From Allomuricauda sp. CAU 1633 (GTDB lineage Bacteria > Bacteroidota > Bacteroidia > Flavobacteriales > Flavobacteriaceae), in the NCBI RefSeq assembly GCF_017313225.1, contig NZ_JAFLNE010000007.1, forward strand, positions 1-64,000: 64,000 nt of DNA. The letters run 5' to 3'. The position numbers were made by a program, and so were the translations under genes. The notes under the pieces are model-generated. The model saw only the letters and a list, made by a program, of their open reading frames with translations. It searched no databases and had not been told where the DNA came from. Below, one piece after another: positions 1-8,398 of this stretch (position 1 is the first letter of the stretch; each line of letters starts with the position of its first letter).

Positions 1-105
1 AATATAGGGTGGCTGACTGCTCAAACAGAACCAATTGAAGGACTAGATGAAGCAGGAATTATGGAAGTCGCTAGGCAATCCGCTAGAGGGCTTGGACTTA
101 TTTAA
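1..105 (+). CDS. C-terminal end of an unidentified protein (cut by window edge)
   Basis: Frame 1 is open from the first base and stops at TAA (103-105), giving 34 residues that end in ARGLGLI. The family cannot be recognised from this tail. The composition (MEVARQSARG before the end) looks like real protein rather than a chance frame. It is followed by about 400 bases without a convincing gene and then an ssb of the type often found in mobile regions, so it may belong to an accessory element lying to the left. Confidence 0.45.
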   Translation, partial: NIGWLTAQTEPIEGLDEAGIMEVARQSARGLGLI

Positions 106-508
106 TTTATTTGCCTCGGTTTTGGCCGTTTAGTCAGGACTAAGCCTTCCCTTGAAAGCGGGAAGGGTATTGACAGGGCGTTTCGTTCTTTTCCATGTAA
201 GACTTTGTTCTGACCTTTCAGGTCGGCAGGATGCTCACGCAATGGGCTTCCGATTCGGTGGAAGCCTAACCGTGGAACATAGTACTTACCGTTCAAAAAA
301 ATGGGATAACACCCTTCCAAGAGAAAAACATGCTATTTAGTGTAATCTGATATATAGTTCCCAAGGGTATCTATTTCCAATTATTTACATCCGTTTACAA
401 ACGAAAACAAATGATTTAAGACCGACTCCTGTTTTTCGGCGGTTTTATGTTTGCCCTGTCGAATTGCAAGTTCGGCGGTATAAACTGTTAATCCTTAAAT
501 CTTTTATT
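106..508. other. 403-base gap with three successive hairpins; possible structured RNA
   Basis: No convincing gene is seen. Three short perfect inverted repeats follow each other: CCTTCCC (145-151) with GGGAAGG (160-166), GACC with GGTC around 211-223, and GGCTTCC (245-251) with GGAAGCC (260-266). The 62- and 72-residue frames that cross the stretch on each strand show no family features. A small inverted repeat CGTTT-AC-AAACG lies at 392-403, and TTCGGCGGT occurs twice (435-443 and 471-479), 36 bases apart, just upstream of ssb. This could be an RNA gene, a leader, or remnants at an element boundary; nothing in it matches tRNA, tmRNA, RNase P RNA or SRP RNA as far as can be judged by eye. Confidence 0.35.
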
Positions 509-841
509 ATGAATTCACTTAAAAACAAAGTACAGTTGATTGGAAACTTGGGTAATGACCCAGAATTGATTACCATGGAAAATGGCAGCAAACTGGCCAA
601 ATTTTCAATCGCTACCAATGAAACCTACAAAAATTCCGAAGGCGAAAAAGTAACTGACACCCAATGGCACAATGTAGTAGCCTGGGGGAAACTGGCCGAA
701 ATCGCGGAAAATTACCTTACTAAAGGCAAAGAAGTGATGATAGAAGGCAAGTTAATGTCGCGTTCCTATGAGACCAAAGAAGGAGAAAAACGCTACATCA
801 CTGAAGTTAAGTGCAACGAAATGTTGATGTTGGGAAAATAG
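509..841 (+). CDS. ssb: Single-stranded DNA-binding protein, short form
   Basis: A 110-residue OB-fold protein that coats single-stranded DNA in replication and repair. The N-terminus MNSLKNKVQLIGNLGNDPE, the motif KLAKFSIATNE, the aromatic/hydrophobic WHNVVAWGKLAEIAENYL and GKEVMIEGKL are the standard SSB core. The usual long, acidic, partner-binding C-terminal tail is absent: the protein stops right after the last beta-strand (MLMLGK). Such tail-less SSBs are common in Bacteroidota plasmids and integrative elements, so this is probably an accessory copy and not the housekeeping one. The ATG at 509 was preferred to an upstream in-frame start at 464 because it gives the conserved SSB N-terminus. 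An intrinsic terminator follows directly. Confidence 0.9.
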   Translation: MNSLKNKVQLIGNLGNDPELITMENGSKLAKFSIATNETYKNSEGEKVTDTQWHNVVAWGKLAEIAENYLTKGKEVMIEGKLMSRSYETKEGEKRYITEVKCNEMLMLGK

Positions 842-862
842 AATGTTTTGTAAATCATCGGA

Positions 863-890
863 AAAGGGGGCAATTTGTCCCCTTTCTTTT
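863..890 (+). terminator. Intrinsic terminator after ssb
   Basis: AAAGGGG (863-869) pairs with CCCCTTT (879-885) around a short loop, with further C-G/G-T pairing inside, and is followed by a pyrimidine run rich in T. Confidence 0.8.
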
Positions 891-972
891 TCTTTACCAT
901 GTTTTCAACATAACTTAATATAGAACTGCGTAACGCTTGGGGTGGTTTTACGTCTAATGAAGAGAGATTGCT

Positions 973-1389
973 ATGAAAACAAAAGCCCTATTATTCGTTT
1001 TTATTCTATTTCCTGGTCTTGTTTCCTTGGCGCAGGGAAATGCTGTCATTAATGACCTCCTATTTTATGAAAGGCTGGCAGAACGCGATGCTGCCTACGA
1101 GCAATCGGTCCAGTTTTCCAACGAACAAGATGAACGGGACTACTGGAATGATCAGAAGAACTTTGAGAATTTGCTCCAACAAAAAAATCCAAAGGCCTAT
1201 CAGGTGTATATCAGCAACAAGGCCCCATCCTATATTGATCACATTGAACAATGCCAAAGCGAATGTGTGCATGGCGATTTTTATAAAAGAGAAGCTGCCT
1301 TTTTCCTACTAAAAGCTTCCCAAGACCCACTGCGGGAGTTGTCACTTTCCAATGCTGCCAAAGGAAAAGTTCCGGGGCAATTCAAATAA
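973..1389 (+). CDS. Secreted hypothetical protein, copy 1 of a tandem paralogous pair
   Basis: 138 residues beginning with a clear signal peptide (residues 1-20, hydrophobic core LLFVFILFPGLVS, cleavage near SLAQ-G), so exported. The mature part is hydrophilic and helical in character. It shares with the next gene the pattern Y-x2-LA-x2-DAAYEQS, then E-x-DE-x-D-W-x-DQK, then AY-x2-Y, and two cysteines spaced C-x3-C (QCQSEC, near residues 94-98). No known family is recognised. The two genes are 108 bases apart and probably arose by tandem duplication. Function unknown; possibly a periplasmic or surface protein specific to Flavobacteriia. Confidence 0.75.
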   Translation: MKTKALLFVFILFPGLVSLAQGNAVINDLLFYERLAERDAAYEQSVQFSNEQDERDYWNDQKNFENLLQQKNPKAYQVYISNKAPSYIDHIEQCQSECVHGDFYKREAAFFLLKASQDPLRELSLSNAAKGKVPGQFK

Positions 1390-1497
1390 GGTAATTTCTA
1401 ACATTCAACTTTTTTAATTAGGGTATTTCTCCTTTTAGTTGTTCTACTATTGAAAACCTCAACTTTCGTAATCAAGTTTAATCGTAAAACTTAAAAT

Positions 1498-1926
1498 ATG
1501 AAACGGTCAGGTTTTGTTCTATTCCTTCTGATTTTTACCTTCTCCAATTCCATTTTGGCCCAAAACCATGATGGAAATCCCAATGCTAAAAAAATGTCTT
1601 TTTACTCACAGCTAGCCCAAAAAGATGCCGCTTATGAGCAGTCTCTGGTCTTGCATAGCGAGAAAGATGAGTTGGATTTTTGGAAAGACCAAAAACGCTA
1701 TGAACAAGACTTAAAGAAAAGTGATGAAGCGGCCTACAGAACATATATGAAAGAAAAAATAGAGGCCTATCATCAACATTTTGCAAGTTGCTCCATTTCT
1801 TGCTATCACACAAAACAACACCTTGAAAAGGCCAAAACGTATCTGTCTTATTCCAATGAAGAAAATGATAGGGTAATGTCAGAAAACCGTGTGCTGGAGA
1901 ATTTTCGTAAAGGAAGGATGGAATAG
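1498..1926 (+). CDS. Secreted hypothetical protein, copy 2 of a tandem paralogous pair
   Basis: 142 residues with an N-terminal signal peptide (LFLLIFTFSNSILAQ) and the same body pattern as the upstream gene: YSQLAQKDAAYEQS, EKDELDFWKDQKRYE, AYRTYMKEK and a C-x3-C pair (SCSISC). Sequence outside these blocks has diverged, so the duplication is not recent. The C-terminus is longer and charged (VLENFRKGRME). A bidirectional terminator follows at once. No enzymatic motif is visible; function unknown. Confidence 0.75.
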   Translation: MKRSGFVLFLLIFTFSNSILAQNHDGNPNAKKMSFYSQLAQKDAAYEQSLVLHSEKDELDFWKDQKRYEQDLKKSDEAAYRTYMKEKIEAYHQHFASCSISCYHTKQHLEKAKTYLSYSNEENDRVMSENRVLENFRKGRME

Positions 1927-1938
1927 TTTAAAAAAACA

Positions 1939-1962
1939 AATCCACTGATATAGTGGATTTTT
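1939..1962. terminator. Bidirectional intrinsic terminator
   Basis: AATCCACT (1939-1946) and AGTGGATT (1952-1959) form an 8-bp stem with a 5-base loop. A T-run follows on the plus strand and an A-run precedes it, so it can serve both the plus-strand secreted gene and the minus-strand small gene that ends at 1963. Confidence 0.8.
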
Positions 1963-2124
1963 CTAAGCAACTTTCTTTAAAAGGTCAAAGCAAGGACATT
2001 TTTTACACCGTTTGCTTTCCTTTTTCTTGTATTTCTCACAGCATTTTGACTTTAAGTTGCCATGGGATGACAATTCTTTCAGCAATGCCTTTTTAAGCTT
2101 CTTTTTCTCCTTCTTTTTACCCAT
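1963..2124 (-). CDS. Small Lys/Cys-rich protein (53 aa)
   Basis: A 53-residue frame from ATG (2124-2122) to TAG. It starts MGKKKEKKKLKKALLKELSS and continues with a Cys motif: CCEKY, then RCKKCPCFD. The four or five cysteines (CC ... C-x2-C-x-C) suggest a small metal-binding fold, and the strongly basic N-terminus could contact nucleic acid. It ends exactly at a bidirectional terminator, which supports it as a real gene. I believe similar small proteins occur in other Flavobacteriaceae, but no function can be given. Confidence 0.65.
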   Translation of the reverse strand: MGKKKEKKKLKKALLKELSSHGNLKSKCCEKYKKKESKRCKKCPCFDLLKKVA

Positions 2125-2204
2125 CAATGTGTAAACTGGTGGACGAAAATAATTATTTTAAATCAATCTAAATAAAAATTTAACACAATTGTAGTTTCAA
2201 TCAC

Positions 2205-3044
2205 TTAAAAATGAAGTGATACCCCCATGGTATTGGGACCGAATGAAAGATTCCAACTCACATTTTTAGGATTACGGCTGTTGTACTTTTCATCGTACTT
2301 TGAATCCAAATACTTGTCAATGGATTCCACAATAAAAATACTCAACACCGTACTGAAAGCCACATCAGAAACCCAGTGGAAATCATCCATGACCCGCACC
2401 AATCCGGGTATGGATCCTACGGTATATAGACCTATTTTCACCCAAGGACTTTTAAATTGTTTGGCAATGGCATACGCATTGCTAAAGGCCAGCATAGCAT
2501 GCCCTGATGGAAACGAATCATAGTCATAGACCCTATCCAAGTGAAACGGGTCAAATGTACTCGAGCTTGCACCACTTTTTGGTCGGGCCCTCCCAATTAT
2601 ACGTTTACTGACCTGTTGCAGAAACCCTCCGGCTGTGGCTGAAGAAATCAGGAGAACCCCAGTTCGTCGCAATTTTTCATTTTTGGTAAAAAGCCCGGCC
2701 AGATAAACCCCTCCAGTCAGCATATAATTGTTTTCAGGGCTTCCGTATTCGTGGCCGTAATCCATTACAAAATCCGGCACATCCTCACGAAAACCATTTT
2801 TCCAATCGTTTAGTTCATCGTCCACAGTAAAAAGAAGCAAGGTTCCCCCCGCCAAATAACCAAAGTTGGCCCAGTCATTTCCCTTCCAATGAAACGGACG
2901 TGAATAGGAATAGCCGACCCCACCAAACATATTACCTACATCATAGGTGAAATTATTCCAAAGTGTTTTCTCTTTTTCAGATGGAAGCTCTTGGCCCATC
3001 ATAGGCAAAGCAAACAGTACGATAAAGTATTTTACGAATCTCAT
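2205..3044 (-). CDS. PAP2-superfamily phosphatase, exported
   Basis: 279 residues, with a signal peptide (FIVLFALPMMGQ) and the three-part PAP2 active site: KRIIGRARP (K-x6-RP), PSGHAML in the middle, and RVMDDFHWVSDV (R-x5-H-x3-D). The family removes phosphate from lipid phosphates such as phosphatidic acid or undecaprenyl pyrophosphate on the outer face of the membrane. The C-terminus (FGPNTMGVSLHF) ends in alternating hydrophobic residues and an aromatic residue, as in outer-membrane-associated proteins, so this may be a periplasmic PAP2 protein joined to an outer-membrane segment. The physiological substrate cannot be told from sequence. It stands downstream of the histone-deacetylase-like gene on the same strand with a 29-base gap. 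Confidence 0.85.
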   Translation of the reverse strand: MRFVKYFIVLFALPMMGQELPSEKEKTLWNNFTYDVGNMFGGVGYSYSRPFHWKGNDWANFGYLAGGTLLLFTVDDELNDWKNGFREDVPDFVMDYGHEYGSPENNYMLTGGVYLAGLFTKNEKLRRTGVLLISSATAGGFLQQVSKRIIGRARPKSGASSSTFDPFHLDRVYDYDSFPSGHAMLAFSNAYAIAKQFKSPWVKIGLYTVGSIPGLVRVMDDFHWVSDVAFSTVLSIFIVESIDKYLDSKYDEKYNSRNPKNVSWNLSFGPNTMGVSLHF

Positions 3045-3073
3045 TGAGGTTGAAAACTAAGTAGTCGGTAAAA

Positions 3074-3976
3074 TTAAGCATAAATATCCTGTGCCAATCG
3101 AAATGTATTGGCATGCGCTTCCACAATTATTTTGATATCGGGGGAATAACCACCACCCATGCTGCATTGTACCGGAATTTTGGCATCGTGGCAGGTTTGC
3201 AATACAAAACGGTCGCGCTCCTTGCAACCCTCCAAGCTCAGTGCCAACGTTCCCAATTTGTCCGAAGCTAGCACATCCACACCGCAGAGGTAGAAGATAA
3301 AATCGGGTTGCACTTTTTCCAACAGTTCGGGAAGCGTCTTTTTTAATATAGAAAGGTATTTTTGGTCCGTAGTTCCCTTGTCCAAGGGTATATCCAAGTC
3401 CGAACTTTCCTTTTTAAAGGGGTAATTACCTTTGCCATGCATGGAAAACGTAAAAACAGAATGGTCGGTCTTGAATATTTCTGCTGTGCCGTTACCTTGA
3501 TGAACATCCAAATCAACAATTAAGATGTTGTTGGTCAATTTCTTACGATTAAGGTATCGGGCGCCAATGGCTTGGTCGTTCAACATACAAAACGCCTCTC
3601 CACGGTTAGAATAGGCATGGTGCGTACCCCCGGCAATGTTCATGGCAATGCCATTTTTCAAGGCAAACTCGCATCCTTTTAGGGTTCCATCTGCAATAAT
3701 GCGTTCTCGTTGTACCAATTCCTTACTCAATGGAAATCCAATTCTTCGGGCTGCACTTGGAGTCAGCTCTAGATTGACCAAATCTTTGAAATAAGTAGCA
3801 TCATGGACTTCCAAAATAGGGGAATCATCAGGAAGCGAAGGCTCAAAAAAATTAGCTTCGGTACAGGTTCCTTCATGAAGCAGTTGCTGGGGCAGCAATT
3901 CATATTTCATCATGGGAAATCGATGCCCATTCGGCAAGTGATGTTTGTAAATAGGGTGGTACGCTATTTTAAGCAT
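3074..3976 (-). CDS. Histone deacetylase / AcuC family amidohydrolase
   Basis: 300 residues of the zinc-dependent class I/II deacetylase fold. The catalytic pair is in GGTHHAYSNRGEAFC (about residue 114) and the zinc-binding Asp/His in DLDVHQGNGT (about residue 155); the second Asp is in YLCGVDVLASDKLG and the closing Gly-rich loop is SMGGGYSP. Bacterial members deacetylate acetyl-lysine proteins (AcuC acts on acetyl-CoA synthetase) or acetylated polyamines; which applies here is open. It lies 14 bases downstream of tex and may be co-transcribed with it. Confidence 0.88.
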   Translation of the reverse strand: MLKIAYHPIYKHHLPNGHRFPMMKYELLPQQLLHEGTCTEANFFEPSLPDDSPILEVHDATYFKDLVNLELTPSAARRIGFPLSKELVQRERIIADGTLKGCEFALKNGIAMNIAGGTHHAYSNRGEAFCMLNDQAIGARYLNRKKLTNNILIVDLDVHQGNGTAEIFKTDHSVFTFSMHGKGNYPFKKESSDLDIPLDKGTTDQKYLSILKKTLPELLEKVQPDFIFYLCGVDVLASDKLGTLALSLEGCKERDRFVLQTCHDAKIPVQCSMGGGYSPDIKIIVEAHANTFRLAQDIYA

Positions 3977-3990
3977 TGGCTGTAATTTCT

Positions 3991-6114
3991 TTATTGATGC
4001 AAGGCCAGCTGAATCCGTTTTCTGGCAACATCAACATCCAAAACCTTGACCACCACTTGTTGATGAAGGCTCACATGTTCGTTGACATCTTTTACAAAGG
4101 AATCCGATAAATTGGAAATGTGGATGAGTCCACTTTCTTTAATACCGATATCCACAAAACAACCAAAATTGGTAATGTTGTTTACAATTCCGGGTAACAA
4201 TTGACCTTGACGCAGATCTGTAATTTCCCGGATGTTTTGATTAAAAGTGAATACTTTTGCCTTTTCCCGGAGGTCCAATCCCGGTTTTTCCAGTTCCTTT
4301 AGAATATCCTCCAATGTAGGCAATCCAATGGTGTCCGTACAATAGGATTGCAGGTTGATTTTCTGTAAAGCTGATGTATTTCCGACGATTTCTTTCAGTT
4401 GGATGCTTTGATCTTTGGCCATTTTGGCGACGAGACTATAGCTTTCGGGGTGCACGGCGGAATCATCTAAAGGATTAGTTCCATTTTTGATGCGTAAAAA
4501 TCCAGCACTTTGCTCAAAAGCCTTTCCACCCAAACGAGCTACTTTTTTGATTTCCTCTCTGCTTTCAAAAGCCCCATTTTCATTTCGATAAGCCACGATA
4601 TTCTCGGCTAATTTTGGTCCAATCCCCGAAACATAGCTCAGTAAGGGAATGCTGGCCGTGTTAATGTTCACCCCAACAGCGTTCACGCAGCTTTCCACTA
4701 CCGAATCCAATGAGGATTTTAACTGGGTCTGGTCCACATCATGTTGGTATTGCCCCACACCTATGGATTTGGCATCGATTTTCACCAATTCAGCCAAAGG
4801 GTCGGCCAAACGACGACCAATGGAGACCGCACCCCGTACCGTAACATCGTAATTGGGAAATTCATCCCGGGCAATCTTGGAGGCGGAATAAATGGAAGCT
4901 CCAGCTTCGCTTACCACAAAAACCTCAATGGGATTTTTAAAAGAAATGCGTTTTACCAATTGTTCGGTTTCACGAGATGCCGTACCATTCCCAATGGCGA
5001 TGGCCTCAATTTTATAGGCATCGACCAAGGTGCTTATTTTTTTAATGGCTCCTGAGCTATCTCGCTGCGGTGGATGGGGATAAATGGTCTCGTTGTGTTT
5101 CAAATCGCCCTGCTCGTCCAGACATACCACTTTGCAGCCTGTTCGAAAACCAGGGTCAATGGCCAAAATACGTTTTTCACCCAGGGGAGCACCAAGGAGC
5201 AGTTGCTTTAGGTTTTTGGAGAACACTTCAATGGCCGAAGCATCTGCTTTTTCTTTCGCACTTTTTAGGAGTTCATTCGAGAGGGAGGGTAGCAAAAGAC
5301 GCTTGTAGGCATCTGCAATGGCCCATTCTATTTGTTCTGCACAGGCATTGTTCGATTTGATGATGCGCCGTTCCATATTTTGAAGAGCCCTTTCATCATC
5401 AATCTCAATTTTTACTCGGATAAATCCTTCTTTTTCGGCACGCATGATGGCCAAAAATCGGTGCGAAGGACATCGGCCCAACAGTTCGCTCCAATCAAAA
5501 TAATCCTGGAACTTCTGGGCCTTTTCATCCTCTTTTTTGGTCTTCACCACTTTAGTGGTGATAAGCGCATGTCGCTCTAACTGATTACGGAGTTGGTTTC
5601 GGATATCGGTACGTTCATTGATCCATTCCGCAATGATATGTCGGGCTCCTTCCAGTGCCTCATCTTCATTGACCACATCTTTACTAAGGTATTTTGAGGC
5701 AATAAACTCGATTTCATCATTGCGTTGCGCCATAATGATTTTGGCCAGTGGCTCAAGACCATTTTTCCGGGCCGTTTCCGCTTTGGTCTTCTTGCTTTTT
5801 TTGAAAGGGAGATAAAGATCTTCCAAACTGGTGAGATCCGTACAGTTTTGGAATTTTGCCTGCAATTCGGGTGTTAGGACTCCCTGTTCCTCAACTGCCT
5901 TAATAATGGCCGCCTTTCTCTTTTCCAATGCCTCAAACTGCGCTTTGTACTGCACAATGGCCCCAATTTGAACCTCGTCCAGATTTCCTGTCTTTTCCTT
6001 TCGATAGCGTGAAATAAAGGGAACGGTGCAATCTTCATTCAGCAGAGCCACAGTGTTCTCCACACTTTTTGCTGAAATCTGGGTGTGGTGTATGATAAAG
6101 GGAACAAGCTGCAT
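3991..6114 (-). CDS. tex: RNA-binding transcription accessory protein Tex
   Basis: 707 residues, a typical length for Tex. Order seen: N-terminal helical domain (RYRKEKTGNLDEVQ), YqgF/RNase-H-like domain starting ILAIDPGFRTGCKVV (about residue 314), helix-hairpin-helix (YVSGIGPKLAENIVAYRN, about residue 500) and a C-terminal S1 domain (PGIVNNITNFGCFVDIG, residues 635-707). Tex/Spt6-like proteins bind nucleic acid and influence transcription and stress responses. It heads a likely two-gene unit with the deacetylase-like gene. Confidence 0.95.
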   Translation of the reverse strand: MQLVPFIIHHTQISAKSVENTVALLNEDCTVPFISRYRKEKTGNLDEVQIGAIVQYKAQFEALEKRKAAIIKAVEEQGVLTPELQAKFQNCTDLTSLEDLYLPFKKSKKTKAETARKNGLEPLAKIIMAQRNDEIEFIASKYLSKDVVNEDEALEGARHIIAEWINERTDIRNQLRNQLERHALITTKVVKTKKEDEKAQKFQDYFDWSELLGRCPSHRFLAIMRAEKEGFIRVKIEIDDERALQNMERRIIKSNNACAEQIEWAIADAYKRLLLPSLSNELLKSAKEKADASAIEVFSKNLKQLLLGAPLGEKRILAIDPGFRTGCKVVCLDEQGDLKHNETIYPHPPQRDSSGAIKKISTLVDAYKIEAIAIGNGTASRETEQLVKRISFKNPIEVFVVSEAGASIYSASKIARDEFPNYDVTVRGAVSIGRRLADPLAELVKIDAKSIGVGQYQHDVDQTQLKSSLDSVVESCVNAVGVNINTASIPLLSYVSGIGPKLAENIVAYRNENGAFESREEIKKVARLGGKAFEQSAGFLRIKNGTNPLDDSAVHPESYSLVAKMAKDQSIQLKEIVGNTSALQKINLQSYCTDTIGLPTLEDILKELEKPGLDLREKAKVFTFNQNIREITDLRQGQLLPGIVNNITNFGCFVDIGIKESGLIHISNLSDSFVKDVNEHVSLHQQVVVKVLDVDVARKRIQLALHQ

Positions 6115-6162
6115 TTTCTTGATTCGTTAAGTATGATTTGTAATTGGGGCTTATTTTAAATA

Positions 6163-8238
6163 TTAATTGATGGTTTCCCCATTCCCAACCCCATCCTCAT
6201 CCGGATTCAAGAAAACGAGTTTTCCTTCTTTGTTCTCCGTCATCAAAATCATACCCTCACTTTCAACGCCACGGAGTTTTCTGGGTGCCAAATTCACCAA
6301 AACAGTCACTCTTTTGCCCACAATATCTTCCGGTTTAAAACTATTGGCAATCCCTGAAACAATGGTCCGGGTATCGAGACCGGTGTCCACTTTTAACACC
6401 AAAAGTTTATCGGCTTTCGGCATTTTTTCGGCTTCAATGATGGTTCCCACCCTCATGTCCAGCTTGCTGAAATCATCGTAGGTAATGGTTTCTTTTTGTG
6501 GGGTTACCTCTTTTTCCATTTGCGCATTGGTTTTTTTAGTGGCTTCTAGTTTGTCCAATTGTTGTTGAATCTCAGCGTCTTCAATTTTTCGGAAGAGCAG
6601 CTCACTTGGGTTGATTTGGTGACCTGAAGGGAGCAAAGTTTCTTGGGAACTTAAATTGTTCCAGTCGGTCTCGACTCCGCTCGACCTGACATTGAGAATG
6701 TTCTTTAATTTATCTGAAGTGAACGGTAGAAAAGGCTCGCTGAGAATGGCCAATCCTGTTGCAATCTGAAGCGCTACGTACATGATGGTTTTTACCCGTT
6801 CCTCATCGGTTTTGATAAGTTTCCAAGGCTCGGCATCGGCCAAATATTTATTTCCCAAGCGCGCCAAGTTCATCAATTCTTGACTTCCCTCACGGAAACG
6901 GTAGCGCTCCAACGAATTGGACAGGATTTCAGGATACCCTTTCAAGGTTTCCAAGGTTTCTTTATCTATAGCCTCAAACGCATTGGGATTGGGCACAATT
7001 CCATCGTAATATTTATGGGTCAAAACGGCCACACGGTTCACAAAGTTGCCAAAAATGGCCACCAGTTCGTTGTTGTTCCGAGCCTGAAAATCCTTCCAGG
7101 TAAAATCATTGTCCTTGGTTTCTGGCGCATTGGCCGTTAGTGCATATCGAAGCACATCTTGCATATCTGGGAATTCTTCCAAATATTCATGCAACCAAAC
7201 CGCCCAATTTTTGGAAGTGGATAGTTTGTTGCCTTCCAAATTCAAAAACTCATTGGCTGGAACATTTTCTGGTAAAATGAATTCGCCGTGAGCTTTGAGC
7301 ATGCTTGGGAAGATGATACAGTGAAAAACAATGTTGTCCTTACCGATAAAATGAACCAGTTTCGTCTCTTTATCCATCCAATACGGTTTCCAATCCTTTC
7401 CTTCGCGTTCTGCCCATTCTTTGGTGGATGAAATATAGCCAATAGGTGCATCAAACCATACATAGAGCACTTTTCCTTCGCCACCTTCAACCGGAACGGG
7501 AATTCCCCAATCCAAATCACGGGTAACGGCACGGGGTTTTAGACCTTCATCTATCCAAGACTTACATTGCCCGTACACGTTGGGTTTCCAGTCAGATTTG
7601 TGACCTTCCAGAATCCATTTTCGTAAAAAATCTTCGTACCGATCTAAGGGCAAAAACCAGTGCTTGGTCTTTTTTAGAACTGGAACACCACCAGTGATGG
7701 TAGATTTTGGGTTGATGAGGTCAGTAGCATTCAAGGAAGAGCCACAATTTTCGCACTGGTCGCCATAGGCTTCCCCATGACCACATTTGGGGCAGGTACC
7801 CACCACAAATCTATCAGCCAAGAACTGCTGTGCCTCTTCATCATAGAGTTGTTCGGTCTCTTCCTCAATAAAATCGCCTTGCTCGTACAGTTTTTTGAAA
7901 AAATCCGAAGCCGTTTCATGATGAACTTCGGCGGAAGTCCTTGAATAATTGTCAAAAGAGATTCCAAAGTCGGCAAAGGACTTTTTGATGATATTGTGGT
8001 ATTTATCAATAATTTCCTTTGGGGTAACTCCCTCTTTTTTGGCCTTCATGGAGATGGCCACCCCATGCTCATCGCTACCACATACAAAAGCTACATCGTG
8101 ACCTTTTAATCGCAAATAGCGGACATAAATATCCGCAGGTACATAAACACCCGCCAAATGACCAATATGTATGGGTCCATTGGTATAGGGTAGGGCTGAA
8201 GTGATAGTATATCTTGAAGGAGCTTTTGTCTGAGACAT
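6163..8238 (-). CDS. metG: Methionyl-tRNA synthetase
   Basis: 691 residues. The class I signature HIGHLAG is near residue 22 and KLSTSKNW (KMSKS equivalent) near residue 339. A zinc knuckle, [18 protein letters not shown], lies near 146-166. The C-terminal Trbp111-like tRNA-binding domain ([11 protein letters not shown] onward, about residues 586-691) promotes dimerisation. Start set at ATG 8238; the TTG two codons upstream is less likely. In the linker near residue 518 the protein carries RSSGVET, encoded by a palindromic repeat that also occurs in mfd, so the repeat was tolerated as an in-frame insertion. Confidence 0.97.
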   Translation of the reverse strand: MSQTKAPSRYTITSALPYTNGPIHIGHLAGVYVPADIYVRYLRLKGHDVAFVCGSDEHGVAISMKAKKEGVTPKEIIDKYHNIIKKSFADFGISFDNYSRTSAEVHHETASDFFKKLYEQGDFIEEETEQLYDEEAQQFLADRFVVGTCPKCGHGEAYGDQCENCGSSLNATDLINPKSTITGGVPVLKKTKHWFLPLDRYEDFLRKWILEGHKSDWKPNVYGQCKSWIDEGLKPRAVTRDLDWGIPVPVEGGEGKVLYVWFDAPIGYISSTKEWAEREGKDWKPYWMDKETKLVHFIGKDNIVFHCIIFPSMLKAHGEFILPENVPANEFLNLEGNKLSTSKNWAVWLHEYLEEFPDMQDVLRYALTANAPETKDNDFTWKDFQARNNNELVAIFGNFVNRVAVLTHKYYDGIVPNPNAFEAIDKETLETLKGYPEILSNSLERYRFREGSQELMNLARLGNKYLADAEPWKLIKTDEERVKTIMYVALQIATGLAILSEPFLPFTSDKLKNILNVRSSGVETDWNNLSSQETLLPSGHQINPSELLFRKIEDAEIQQQLDKLEATKKTNAQMEKEVTPQKETITYDDFSKLDMRVGTIIEAEKMPKADKLLVLKVDTGLDTRTIVSGIANSFKPEDIVGKRVTVLVNLAPRKLRGVESEGMILMTENKEGKLVFLNPDEDGVGNGETIN
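6667..6693. repeat. Dispersed palindromic repeat inside metG
   Basis: On the minus strand the segment has the core TCGAGCGGAGTCGAGA flanked by GG and CC. The copy in mfd has TCGAGCGCAGTCGAGA flanked by CA and TG, so the flanks differ but remain complementary. It encodes RSSGVET in the linker before the tRNA-binding region of MetG. Confidence 0.6.
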
Positions 8239-8302
8239 GTACAATTCTAATTAAGCTCCAAAAATACTCATTTTACGAGAAGCCTAAAATGGGATTTGGA
8301 TT

Positions 8303-8368
8303 AAAAAAGGAAACCTCCAAATTGTGCTCCCTAAATTGGGGTGAGGTGATGCACAATCGGAGGTTTCC
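8303..8368 (-). terminator. Long intrinsic terminator after the DUF1800-DUF1501 operon
   Basis: GGAAACCTCC (8309-8318) plus ATTGTGC (8321-8327) pair with GCACAAT (8351-8357) plus GGAGGTTTCC (8359-8368): a stem of about 17 bp with a small asymmetric interior loop and a 23-base loop. An A6 run at 8303-8308 becomes the U-run on the minus strand. Confidence 0.8.
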
Positions 8369-8398
8369 CGAAATGGATGATATAGATGTTCCGCTTTT

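Noticed and set aside
102-320. 72-residue minus-strand frame over the hairpin stretch
   Set aside because: No family features; the hairpins account better for the sequence.
152-340. 62-residue plus-strand frame in the same stretch
   Set aside because: Overlaps the structured region and shows no motif or signal peptide.
464-508. Upstream in-frame start for ssb
   Set aside because: Adds 15 residues before the conserved SSB start; ATG 509 fits the family.
6167-6481. 104-residue frame opposite metG
   Set aside because: Antisense shadow of a conserved gene.
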